Below are positions 46,019-64,000 of a stretch of DNA of 64,000 nt, piece after piece (within the stretch, counting starts at the first letter, position 1; each line of letters begins with the position of its first letter). The stretch is taken from the NCBI GenBank assembly GCA_963922205.1, contig CAWUHX010000069.1:1178001-1242000 (forward strand), in the 5' to 3' direction. Source of the stretch: Romanomermis culicivorax (lineage: Eukaryota; Nematoda; Enoplea; Mermithida; Mermithidae). The position numbers and the translations under genes are program-made. Below the pieces are notes generated by a model. It was not told the DNA's origin, searched no databases, and worked only from the letters and a program-made list of their open reading frames with translations.

Positions 46019-46533
46019 CGACTATTTTGACAGACTATAGCCAACACCTGTAATAAAGACTTTTTCAAAAAATCTAACGGTGTTACAAACTTATTGTACA
46101 ATTTTTTAGTATAACCGTTACATCATTGGATTGTTAGATCCTATGCTAGGGGGACCATTAAAATCTAATGGGTTTACTTGTTTCACACAAATTTTAAGTG
46201 TTATATATGTTTTTAAAAGAACTAGCAGGACAAACCAATGGCTCAACAAAGCATAAAACTATCAAAATGATTTATTGTAGACTAAATGGTCAACAGCTGA
46301 CGCACTTGATGGTATCAAACTACCAGACATACCAGAGAGTATTATATTATGTAGGCGTTTTAAAAAACTTGTCCAGGAATACAGGACAAACTGATCATTG
46401 GACAGATTATAGTCAACAGATACAGTATCGATTTTTCAGAGAATCTTACATTTTTGGTGAAATTTTTGTACAGTTTTTTAGAAAAATCATTAGATTGTTA
46501 GACCACGGAAATACCTTTGTTGTTTGGGGACCA
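46019..46533 (+). repeat. Two diverged copies of a roughly 135-bp unit
   Basis: 46029-46160 and 46403-46535 share GACAGA(C/T)TATAG(C/T)CAACA, GTACA(A/G)TTTTTTAG, (A/T)TTAGATTGTTAGA and a GGGGACCAT end. Non-coding. Confidence 0.5.
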
Positions 46534-46750
46534 TAAGTTGGAGATATTTTGTTGGAGATATTTTGTTAGAGACGTTTTGTTGGAGACATTTTGTGTTAAA
46601 GACATTTTGCACAGGAACATTTTCTTTGGAGATCATTTATTAGGATTCGGAGATCATTTGTTGGTGGTAGACATTTTGCTGGAGATATTTTGTTGGAGGC
46701 ATTATATGTTGGGGATATTTTGTTGGAGACGTTTTTTTGGAGACATTATG
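46531..46750 (+). repeat. Minisatellite of TTTTGTTGGAGA units
   Basis: About a dozen imperfect units of 14-17 bp based on TTGGAGATATTTTG, some extended by CATT or GTGTTAAAG. A frame remains open through it (46517-46786), which is a property of the repeat rather than evidence of a gene. Confidence 0.8.
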
Positions 46751-46789
46751 TCGCGACACTCATCGACCTTCTACGTTCCGCGCTGACCA

Positions 46790-48590
46790 TATTATCTTCA
46801 CAAAAATCAAGCTAAAAATTAAAAATATATTCAATTTTTGGACAAGAAATCAGAAATTTCTTAGAATAGCGACCTAAAACTATCATTATTTACTAAAAGA
46901 ATGGATTAAAAAAGTTTTTCTGATTTAAATTATTTATTGCAACCATCAGAAAATTAAACTTCAAGCAGCGAGCAACACCGCCGAAGAAATTCAGATGGAA
47001 ATTTATACAGTAAACTTAAAAAATTGCAAGCGGCGACCGCTTGCCTGCCTGGTCCTAAACTAGCGGGCTAGCGGCTATCACGCGCGGTGTTGCCCGCTGC
47101 GTGAAGTGACACTCCGCCTTTAGGCGTCGTATCCAAATCGAAACAGGGATGAGACGTTATTCCGTCTGGCCCCTTTTTTGTCCCGGAAGAATTCTTATTT
47201 TTTCTACAGTATTAAGTCGTTTGCTGCGTAAAAGTTGTATACTAAAGTGAACCTATTCTGTCACTGCATCTGCTATATCATTAGAATAGATGTAGCTGCA
47301 CCGTTATCATTTTTAATGATGGCCAAAAAGATATTGAGTGGATTTTTATCATTAGAAGGTAACCTTAGGGAAATGTGAAAATTATTGCAGTTTATTTACA
47401 TCTTTTAAACTGACACATACTAAGATTAAGAGGACAGTCGGGATTATGGGACAGTTGGGGTAAAGGAACAGTCGGGGTAAGGCGGCACAATCTTTTCCGA
47501 TAGGATGCCGTTTAATATTTTCTTCAAAACTTGTTAAAGATGAATTAATCGTTCGTAAAGTTATCGATATTTCATTTTTACATCATTCTTATTTCATCCG
47601 CCTTCTGTAATTTAGGGAATAATGATTTCAAATTTTTTATCTCTTTGATGATTTTCTCTCTGTGTGTTCAAATCTTAATTTCGTACACGAAATTCTTGCT
47701 TGGTTTCCTTCGTCGACATCCTGAATATTGCGATGCAAAACAGAATTTATAATGGATATTTTTGATTCATTATCAAAAGTGTTGCGCAAATTTTCAAGTT
47801 CAACACACATTGTTTCGGGTTAGTCACGATAAAGAACTCAAGGTGCCCTTCTCGTATTCCATTGTTCAGAGTTTTCACGAGACCTTGTGCTTGTTCTACA
47901 CTCCGATCTAGATTATTTGATAATATTTACTGTTTATGGTCTTTGTTCGTGGTGTGCAATGCAGCGGCAGAGTTCTCATCCGTAGGAAAAACTTCAAAGT
48001 CGGGATTTTTTTAAGTTTTTTAAGGAGTTTGAGGATTTGGCTTTTTCAGAAATTTCGATGTATTTGTTGTCATAATTTTTTACACGATGAAAATACTTTT
48101 ACTGTAACAAATTCATGGGTTGCCATACTGGCATTATGTTCTAATGCTATGCAACCGAACATAAAACACTCATTTTGTAAATTCTAAGTCAAACGTGAAT
48201 TTATCAGGATGAGGTAAAGGAGGTAAGGTGGCTTTAGGCTATTATATATCGCATTTTACAATCGCAATGTACATGAAACAATCTACAAAACCGCGCGAAC
48301 CAACAATGTGAAAAAAGGAAACCCGATAAGAAACAAAACAAAATTCTTTGGTAAGAAATATAAGGCCGCTTCCTATGGAATTTTCTGTGAAATGTTGAAA
48401 AACAATTTTAATGGGGAAAAAGAGATAATCTAAATTGCAAAACTTTATTCTCAATGCGTGGGTGTACTGCTAGAAGAAACATAAATTTAGCCGGCTCAAA
48501 TCCAAAAGAGAAAAGGGGAATATTTATACACAACCTCAGAGAAGAGAAATTGATCAAAATATTTTAGACAAGCTGTCCATTTGAACGCCT
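46790..48590. other. Unannotated intergenic stretch
   Basis: Contains AAGCGGCGACCGCTTGCC near 47027 and GGGACAGTTGGGGTAAAGG repeated loosely near 47450. Short frames, including one of 83 codons at 47936, have no recognisable domain. Confidence 0.4.
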
Positions 48591-49710
48591 TTTTTAACGT
48601 ACATGTTTCTACATAATTCGGTCTTCCACTGACCTTGTATCTGGGTTACGTGATCTAGAACACCTGCAGCTGCTGCTGCTGTAGCACCTCCAGATCACAA
48701 ACTGTGAGTGCCAAACTTGCTTGCATCAATATGCAGCGTTTCCAAAGTATCCAGGAGCTGTTCCCTGAATCTGTTGTACGAAAGTGGCTGTGATGATTTC
48801 AACTGCTCATGATTGTGACTTTTTGAAATGGCTCGAAATAGTAGTTGTTCGGAATTAGGCAGTATCTTTGCCATGTGGACATAATTGAGGAGTACCCTAA
48901 AAGGGCAAGAAAGATGAGGTACTTTAGGAATTGCTAAAGTCCATCCTGTCTGGTAAACATCTGTCTTGCTGTGACGAATTTTTACTGTAAATGAGGATGA
49001 TGCAAATAATATATCACTAGCTCGCAAATTTAAAATTTCTCCAATTCGAAAAAAACAGCATAACATAGAGCGACCATGGCTAAAAGGCGTAGATTCGCCA
49101 GACTAGGATTGTCCATACAAAAGACTGAAATTCTGTGGATTATGTCTGGAGTGAATGGTTCCTTCCTGTTATGTTTGGCAGAGCAGTGACGATGTGTGGC
49201 TTCGATCACCGATTTGACAATGAAGCTGTCACTAAAAGCATGCAAGTTCACAATTTTTTGGAACCAACACAATGCGGCATGTGCTTGTGCTAAACTGGAT
49301 GAGCTATGGAATTGTGTCTTATCTGTCAAATATGCTGTGAATTCAAGTGGATCTGTGGGGAAGACTGTAACATTGTTGGTGATCGCCCAATTTGACCATT
49401 TTTGCAATTGAGATGCATACACAGTAAGGGTCGATTGTGAGCGCAAAGCTAAAATGGAGGTGCGAATCGACTGTAAGCGATGTGATGATAGCTTGGGATT
49501 GCCGAGAAGTAGTTGCAAGTTTGTGTAATTAGTCAAATCGAAGTGGTCTAAAACAAGGGATAAGTTAAGGAAGTTAAGGAAAGAGAAGAGAGTAAGCAAT
49601 AGTGGGAGGGTGGGTGGGATATTGAGATGAGCTAAATGGAGCTGGGTAGCATTTGTGAGATATGAGGTGGAATGCAGAGCCAAGGAGCAAAAGTGACTAT
49701 GCTGTAGCAA
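48590..49710 (-). pseudogene. Tyrosine recombinase (integrase) of a mobile element, broken
   Basis: Minus strand. The 226-codon frame 49710-49030 covers an N-terminal SAM-like domain (STLTVYASQLQKWSNWAI, VIEATHRHC) and leads into LRLLAMVALCYAVFF. After loss of one T in a T-run the catalytic domain continues in 49066-48695: FRIGEILNLRASDILF with the first catalytic Arg, then SKTDVY and FGTHSL. The next codon, which should be the Arg of H-x-x-R, is TGA, followed in frame by SGGATAAAAAGV and a Tyr-bearing WKTELCRNMYV. This resembles the phage-integrase-like proteins common in invertebrate Crypton/DIRS-type elements. The flanking element structure was not found. Confidence 0.85.
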
Positions 49711-50059
49711 AAAGCACCCAAAGTGAAGTAGCAGGGAGAAACAGCTGACACGGTTTCATTAAGAAACAGAGGCTCAGGGAACATCGTTTTCCTACAGTAT
49801 ACCCAAAATAAGTATAATTTTCAGTGACGGATCAAGCACTGTTTGGAATGATCTGGCATCGATCTGGCATTATTCAAATCTGGCACTAATTCTAGCATAA
49901 AATTATGATTTTTGGCATAATTCTGGCATAATGTTCTGATTTCAAACCTGATTCTGGCATCATCTGAAAATTAAGTATTTACTGGCTCAGCATTCTACGT
50001 TTTAGCCCAAGTTTACTGTAGGATTGAAGCAAAATAATTTGTTCTCTGAGTTTCAATCA

Positions 50060-50160
50060 GCGTTTTTTGTTGTGCACGGATATTTGTGCCAATTGGCACA
50101 AGAGGCCAAAAAAATTTGTGCCAATGGCACAAAAAAAAATTTTCTACTAAAAACATATAA
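50060..50160 (-). repeat. Isolated right end of a GTGCCAATTGGCAC-type element
   Basis: Starts CAGCGTTTTTTGTTGTGCAC and contains TTGTGCCAATTGGCACAA, TTTGTGCCAATGGCAC and a T-rich spacer. It is the reverse of the right end of 34897-35733. The matching left end was not found nearby. Confidence 0.7.
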
Positions 50161-50207
50161 GGTAAAGTGGGGTAACTTTGGGTAAAATCGAGTCAATTCG
50201 ACTAAGT

Positions 50208-50626
50208 CATACCATACCTGTAAGACCTCCGACCAGTTGGGGGGGGGGGGAGGGGGGTAAATCCGAAATTTTGGGGGGGGGGGGGGTAGGAAAAAGTCGA
50301 AATTTTTCCCAAAAAAGGCCAAAAAACATACACTTTTTGGCAAATTTTTTTAATTTTTTGCCAACTGGGGGGGGGGGGAGGAAATGATTTTGGGTACTGG
50401 GTTGGCCGAGTTGGGGGGGGGGGGGGTCCCCCCCCCCCCAACTCGGCCAACCTTTAGGGAAAAGTCGAAATTTTTCCCAAAAAAGGCCAAAAAACATACA
50501 CTTTTTTGAAAAAAATTTTTTTTTTTTCCAAACTGGATGGGGGTTGGGGGGGGGAATGATTTTGGGTATAGGGTTGGCCGAGTTGGGGGGGGGCCCCCCC
50601 CAACCCCCCCCCCAAGTACAGGTATG
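50208..50626. mobile_element. Duplicated CATACCTGTA MITE with long G/C runs
   Basis: Two head-to-tail derivatives of the unit at 59339-59537. It starts with CATACCTGTAAGACCTCCG, repeats GAAATTTTTCCCAAAAAAGG and GGGTTGGCCGAGTTGGGG twice, and ends AGTACAGGTATG. The flanks GACTAAGT and GACTAAGC match at 7 of 8. The GGGG/CCCC centres form perfect foldbacks. Confidence 0.8.
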
Positions 50627-50993
50627 GACTAAGCGTTTTTTTTGTGCCAAAACATGGTTTTTGGCACAAAAAAATTTGGAATGGCACAAAAAATTTTGAG
50701 CGTTTGTGCCAATTGGCACAAAATTTTTGGCTGGTCAAACATTAATTTTCCTTGATTTTTAGACGTCTTAGGGGCTGAAAATGTAAAAAATTTTCGGCGC
50801 TTCGCGCCGAGTCAACGAATATAACATTTTCTATTTGTATATTTGACCCGAACGCGATTCGCGAACGATTCCTCTTTGAACAGTGTATTAGTATTGTTGC
50901 AGCAAACTCCATAGGCTGTCAATGTCAACAACTGATGGATGAAAAGAAATTCTGAATATTCTCTGTTCATTCAGTCAAATTCGGCTTTGAAAC

Positions 50994-51960
50994 CGGGGTT
51001 GGCAAAAACCCAGTTTTTGAAATCTTCATTTTTGGGTTTTTGGGTGGGTTTTTCTGGGTTTTTGGTGGGTTTTTCTGAATTTTTGGTGGGTTTTTCTAGG
51101 GTTTTTGTTCCAGTTTTGTACTAATGAATGATCATTTTACTTAAAATATATATGAGAATGTTATTTTTAACGTATAAAGTGTATTAAATTGCTGAACAGT
51201 GTTCAAGACTGACTATACATTTGGTTGTAACATATTTACACGAGTCACGCGACTGCACATTGCACAACGATTTTATCGATTTGGCTCATTAAAACGACTG
51301 GCTGTTTATTGAATTTTTTATTGCATGATCTAAACACTAAAAATTGAAATGTCACTTTAAAAAATTGAAAATTACGGAAATCAAATTTCACGCTTCGGCT
51401 TCGCTCACTTCATCAGATTCACAGTCACGGGAACTTTCTAGCAGCCCAAAGTTTGTCTTAACGAATACCAGTTTGCGCACTGTTTCCGTCGACAATTGAT
51501 TTCGCAGCTTGGAATGTATGAAGCCAACGGTAGAGAAGTTTCTTTCCGAAGATGCGGTAGAGACAACGAGCGAAAAAACCTCAATTAATTTTTTATACAT
51601 GTAATACATTGAAACAAATAACATGTTATCTATGTGTACCTTCAGAGCGATTCGTTGCACCAGCGGCCAGTCAGCTCCATCTGTGAGCCAATACTCAAGG
51701 ACAGACTTTTTCTTTTTGACGAGCATCTGGTCTGGTAGCGAAATGAGTTATTTTGTTTTTGTAATTTTGTCTCAATCATGTACTGCGTCAATTCTTGATA
51801 CACAGCACTTTTTTGGTCAGCTAGTTCTGGATTTGCCAAGGGAAATTAACGATGAAATCCTCAATCTCGTTCTGGATTTGCCACAGGGAAATTAACGATG
51901 AAATCCTCAAATTAACGATGAATTAAGAAAAACCCAAAAACCCAGGTCTTGCCAACCCTG
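50994..51960. mobile_element. hAT element, CGGGGTTGGC/GCCAACCCTG ends
   Basis: 967 bp flanked by TTTGAAAC and TTTAAAAC (7 of 8), with the paralogous empty site at 35225-35250 (GGATTTAAAACTGAAATTG). The left arm repeats GGGTTTTTGGGTGGGTTTTT four to five times and the right arm has AAAACCCAAAAACCCAGG. It carries an hAT transposase remnant, linking this end architecture to hAT enzymes. Confidence 0.93.
51388..51890 (-). pseudogene. hAT transposase C-terminus
   Basis: Minus strand: VLEYWLTDGADWPLVQRIAL and, after an interruption, VFSLVVSTASSERNFSTVGF and HSKLRNQLSTETVRKLVFVK, the hAT dimerisation domain. The 60 bases between ALK and VFS (51639-51580) start GTACAC and end TTGAG, so they may be a small intron. 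Further upstream coding (DQKSAVYQELTQYM) continues in another frame. The DDE core is missing. Confidence 0.88.
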
Positions 51961-52211
51961 TTTAAAACGGAAATTCTCACTTTTTGTGTTTGTTTGATTC
52001 AAATAGAATCATAGAAAAATCGATATCGTTGGTAATGGTACAATGTTTAAATGTGAAAAATCGATATCGTTGGTAATGATACAATTTACACAATTTTCGA
52101 CTTTATTTTCTCTAATAGTCTTAACATTGTTGTTAAATATATCTTACCTTAACATATTCATATTATTCGTAGTCAAAAATTGAATCAGTTTGAATTTCCT
52201 GAACAATTCTA

Positions 52212-53525
52212 GAATAAATGAATGAATGAATGAAGAAGATTTATTACCTGTCAGGCGAAATATAACACAAGAAAAGAAAAAAAGGTTAAAACGCGAGAAC
52301 AAACGATTAAAATGAAATAAGAAAACGAAGAAAAGTTTCGAAAACTCAATCCACGGCTACTTCAAAATGACAAATACAATATCGCAGCGAAAATATGTGC
52401 TACAGTAAACAAGTTACTGACGGTAATAGGAAGCGCAGGTTACATATTTGTAACAGGCTAACGCGCTCCCCCGAGATAATCAGAAAAATCAATCTTGGAG
52501 ATTTTCGTTTTGAATGTGTGTAAATTGGAAGAACTAAGAACTTCAGCTGAAAGTTCAGTCCAGATATTAATGTACCTGTTGGAAAAATCATATAATCTAA
52601 TATTTGTTTTAGCCTTACCTGTTTTGAGTTTGTAGTCATTTTTACGACGGGTGGACTCGAAATTACTGCTAATAAAGAAGTCCGATTTTTGCAGACAGGA
52701 TTGGCCTTTAATAATTTGAAACATCATGCGTAAGGCGGCACGTAGTCGGCGTATTTCTAAGCTATCAAGGCATAGCTTAGTTAAACGCTGATCATATGAA
52801 AGGATAGACCCAAAACCACATATTCTCTTTGTGAATCTTCTCTGAACTTTTTCAATGAGATTTATGTCAGAGGCATAGTAAGGGTTCCAAACAGTTGAAC
52901 AATATTCTAGCAGGGGTCTAACATAAACATTAAACGCGCGTACAAGGTTAGAAGTATCATGGGAAGTAGACGTTCTAATTATCAAAGAACTTAAGCTAAA
53001 GGCTTTCTTGGTAATTGATGCTATGTGATCTCTAAAACTCAAGTTTTGGGATATAAGTACGCCCAAGTCTTTGACGTATGAGTTTTCACCTGGAATTTCA
53101 GACAATCCTAAATTGTAGGGGACCTTTGGATTTGCATGGCCCATATAGAGAATAGAACTTTTTTCAGCCGAAATTTCGAGTTGCCATGTTTTAGACCAAT
53201 TGAAAATCTGATCAAGATCATCTTGAAGAGTTTTACATTGTGTGGAGGTGTTAAAAATTTTTACATCATCTGCGAAAAGATAGACATGGGATTTTAAAGT
53301 ATCAGGGAGGTCGTTTATAAACAAGAGGAAAAGAGTTGGACCAAGAACACTCCCCTGGGGGACACCACTGCTTACATCTGATGTTAGGGAAAATTTGTTG
53401 TTAATGCAGACTTTTTGAGTGCGATTTGAAAGGAAGGCGATGATCCAATTCGCAAGAAAACCACAGATGCCATAGTTTTTCAACTTTAGAGCAAGCTTAC
53501 TATGGGAGACAGAGTCAAAAGCTCA
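52212..53525 (-). pseudogene. LINE (jockey/CR1-type) copy 3, 5'-truncated
   Basis: The 341-codon frame 53483-52458 covers RT from just after motif A (FDSVSHSKLALKLKNY at the truncation point) through SGVPQGSVLGPTLFLLFIND (motif B) and YLFADDVKIF, to LLEYCSTVWNPYY, EKVQRRFTKRICGF and the C-terminus. It ends in ATTC units (52218-52233). It is from the same clade as the copy at 31085 but clearly diverged. The truncation inside RT makes it inactive. Confidence 0.93.
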
Positions 53526-54361
53526 GTTAAGCATACTGTAGGTTAGCAAAGAGAAGAGCTTTTGAGTGGCTCATTTTTATGTGACTTGACGTCGCTACTA
53601 AGTAGAAAAAATCGTGCAAAAATATGTATATCTATCATGGAAGCGAGAATCGCATATATAATAAGACCTATTTTCTGTAGTTATAGCTCGCAGACAGGAT
53701 TGAAAAGCAAAAATTTAGAAACATCTAAAATGTCTATGTGTGACCTTCAACTGCAGTTTGTAATATTAATAACATATGTAATAATCTATCAATTTAAAAT
53801 CCTCTTATCGAAAACGATATACTTAAAAATTAAGTTATTTCATTGATTTTTTGTTGATTTTTGTAGTTGATTTCTTTTGAGTTTTGATTACGTACATTGT
53901 GCATTGTATATTTCTCTTTATTTGTAATTTTTCTTCTTTTCTTTGAATTTACCCTTTACATATCGCATGCTCTGTTCCATTTTTACTTTTCTTATGTTCT
54001 TCACTAATGGTTCCTTTCTTATGTGCCCACTATTACTGTATTTCTATTGCTAAATAGGGATTTCTTATAAGCATAAAATAATGACACTTCTGATAAGATT
54101 AATACTTCTAGCTGCCATTTTACGGCTCCCTAACTAGTCTTAGATGATACAGGGAGCTTCCAGCAGTTTTTTACATAGTTATTTTGATGTACCATACATT
54201 CTAAAAAATTAAACCAGAAAAAAACCAATAAAAAACCATAGAAAAACCCAAAAAACCATTAAAAAACCAAAAAACCAAAAAGTCGAAATTTCAAAAGTTT
54301 GGTTTTTGCCAACCCTGGGTATGATTGGACGGGAGACCCCCAACTTGCTCGAACCCTGTAC
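53526..54361. other. AT-rich stretch ending in a GCCAACCCTG terminus
   Basis: No coding signal beyond a 94-codon frame with no recognisable domain. 54205-54317 has AAAAACCA/AAAACCATT words and ends GGTTTTTGCCAACCCTG, the right end of a relative of the 50994-51960 hAT element. The left end was not found. Confidence 0.5.
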
Positions 54362-54507
54362 CAGGGTTTTCTTTTTTTTGGCACAGTGCTAATAAAGTTG
54401 GGCCTGTGCTAATGGAAATCTTAGTCGTGCGTGCTAAGAAAGAGTAATACAAATTAGGGAAAGTTAGCGGCTGTGCTAACGGGACTTGCGCTGAAAAATG
54501 AACCCTG
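54362..54507. mobile_element. Short MITE, GTGCTAAT words, perfect duplication
   Basis: 146 bp from CAGGGTTTTC to GAAAAATGAACCCTG with CCCTGTAC on both sides. GTGCTAATAAAG, GTGCTAATGG and GTGCTAACGG repeat inside. Same words as the 710-bp element at 19509. Confidence 0.9.
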
Positions 54508-54538
54508 CCCTGTACACCCCTACTCAAATGTCGGAATC

Positions 54539-54653
54539 CAGGGTTTTCTTTTTTAGCACAGTGCTAATAAAGTTTGGCCTGTGCTAATGAAAATTGTAGT
54601 CGTGCTAAGGAAAAGTAATACAAATTAAGAAAAGTTGCTAAAAAAGAACCCTG
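54539..54653. mobile_element. Short MITE, GTGCTAAT words
   Basis: 115 bp from CAGGGTTTTCTTTTTTAGC to GCTAAAAAAGAACCCTG, flanked by TCGGAATC and TCGGAACC (7 of 8). It is almost nothing but the repeated end words, making it the smallest complete member in the window. Confidence 0.9.
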
Positions 54654-54675
54654 TCGGAACCCCCCCCCCCCCGAC

Positions 54676-55681
54676 CACCGTTTTTTTCCTCAAATGGGGT
54701 CTTCTGAGGAAAAAAATTTTGGGTGTGGTTCTCATTGTGGAAAAAATTTTAGGGAACTTTAAACCGAAAAGATGCGTTTTGGTGGACTTTAAAAGGTAGA
54801 AATCTCAAAATTTTCCGGCGACCGGCGCGAAGCGCTGGTCATGGGTATAATGATAACTATATTCTATCAGGCGCGGCCGTTAGCATATGTACTTCGACTT
54901 ACTAATTAATGCTCAACAGTTTCTATCAATCAAGCTAGCTCGTTTCATTTTCTAATCGTTTACAGTCAATTATGTCGTCGAAAGGAGAGATTTTTCATCA
55001 ATTCTCTCAATTTTTTCTCTCGATGATTGGAATTTTTTAAACGTTTGCAATCTGAACTTTTGCGTTTATTGAAAGTGGAAATTGAAGACATCATTTTAGA
55101 CTGCGATTTTAAAACTTTTGTTCACGAATTATCTGTTGGAGAGATTTATTTTTCAGCGTTTTAGAATATAAAAACCCGAAAATTTTTCCGGCGCTACGCG
55201 CCGGAATGGGGAGCAAATTACATCCGTCTGATTTTAATTTATTTCCCAACGTTATGAAGGTTCATTTTCCAGCGTTTTAGAAAGTAAAAATCCAAAAATT
55301 TTTCCGGCGCTCCGCGCCGGACCAGGAACTAAATAAAATTAGATGATTCTAATCGGAATCATAGTAATGTTGGTAGCGGATAAATTCATGACAACTCTAT
55401 CGTTAACTTGCTTTATCCGCTCCTATAGAACACCAATATATTCTTCATCATGGGCTCTTTTTGACTAACATAACTATAATTTTCTCAATTTTTTTCCTCA
55501 TTTTTGCAGCTTTCTGACTACAAATACAACAAAATGCTTGGGTATGCTCATAAAATGCATAAAAAAGCATCCGTAGCCACATTATAAACGTTTTTAAAAA
55601 TGAGGAAAATTTTTGGAAAATGAGGAAAAAAATTTTGGGTCCGGTTCTCATGTGGAAAAATCTTCGAGGAAAAAAACGGTG
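54676..55681. mobile_element. hAT-type element, GAGGAAAA end words (H-core)
   Basis: 1006 bp from CACCGTTTTTTTCCTC to GAGGAAAAAAACGGTG with perfect CCCCCGAC duplications (54668-54675 and 55682-55689). The arms repeat GAGGAAAA. The interior has dyads GGCGCGAAGCGC, CCGGCGCTACGCGCCGG and CCGGCGCTCCGCGCCGG. It ends about 70 bp before the SRM start codon. Confidence 0.93.
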
Positions 55682-55749
55682 CCCCCGACTCGGAAAATTT
55701 TTTTTTGGAAAAATTTTCGTGTTACATATTTTTTTAGGTTTATGTCAAA

Positions 55750-63986
<8,237 letters not shown>

Positions 63987-64000
63987 TAAGCAATTCATAC

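Larger units (their letters stand above)
50634..52212. repeat. E-core copy interrupted by an hAT element and a LINE
   Basis: GCGTTTTTTTTGTGCCAAAA through GGCGCTTCGCGCCGAGTCAA and on to GAACAATTCTAGA is collinear with 34900-35450. The copy is interrupted by the hAT element at 50994-51960 and cut at 52212 by the 3' end of a LINE. Confidence 0.8.

Noticed and set aside
46517-46786. 89-codon frame of repeated LLETFC-like units
   Set aside because: Simply the translation of a minisatellite with a unit length often near a multiple of three.
47936-48187. 83-codon plus-strand frame
   Set aside because: No domain, no splice context and no homologue recognised; composition fits chance in AT-rich DNA.
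50207-50719. 170-codon minus-strand frame
   Set aside because: Spans two repeat families (G/C-run MITE and GTGCCAATTGGCAC end); it is a repeat-derived frame, not a gene.

Overview
This window is repeat-dense, AT-rich nuclear DNA from an invertebrate animal. The basis is two intron-containing metazoan genes with GT-AG introns, jockey/CR1-type LINEs, hAT and PIF/Harbinger DNA transposons, a tyrosine-recombinase element and tRNA-derived SINE-like pieces. I could not identify the lineage, and saw no CRISPR array, operon, rRNA gene or prokaryotic signal.

Two host genes could be assembled exon by exon. On the minus strand (745-21154) an eight-exon PP2C-type Ser/Thr phosphatase gene, co-orthologous to PPM1A/PPM1B, reads through all splice junctions in phase to 655 codons plus stop. 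It keeps the metal-binding aspartates and the C-terminal PP2C helical domain but carries two Ser/Pro/Ala-rich insertions inside the catalytic domain. On the plus strand (55750 to the window end) six exons encode the first 276 residues of spermidine synthase (SRM). A splice donor at 63984 shows that the gene continues beyond the window.

The introns and the 34 kb between the genes are mostly transposon: two jockey/CR1-like LINE copies at 28.9-33.6 kb and one at 52.2-53.5 kb, hAT transposase remnants at 26.2, 27.0-27.6 and 51.4-51.9 kb, a Harbinger transposase remnant at 40.4-40.9 kb, a broken tyrosine recombinase at 48.6-49.7 kb, and an unrecognised multi-part coding relic at 37.8-40.1 kb that is interrupted by a small inverted-repeat element.

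The most striking structure is a large set of mostly non-coding hAT-type elements. Their outer ends follow CAGNGTTTTTT...AAAAAANCCTG or close variants, and most are flanked by 8-bp target duplications, many of them perfect. Just inside the common terminus each family has its own short word (for example GTGCTAAT, GTGCGGAA, TTTGTACAAAC, GTGCCAATTGGCAC, GCAACC, GAGGAAAA, CCTGGAAAAC) repeated several times in both arms. At least one long internal core is shared by elements with different end words, so cores and ends look like interchangeable modules. The cores carry a recurring GGCGCTTCGCGCC-like dyad. Elements are nested up to four deep, for example in SRM intron 1. Several insertions are confirmed by an unoccupied paralogous site elsewhere in the same window.
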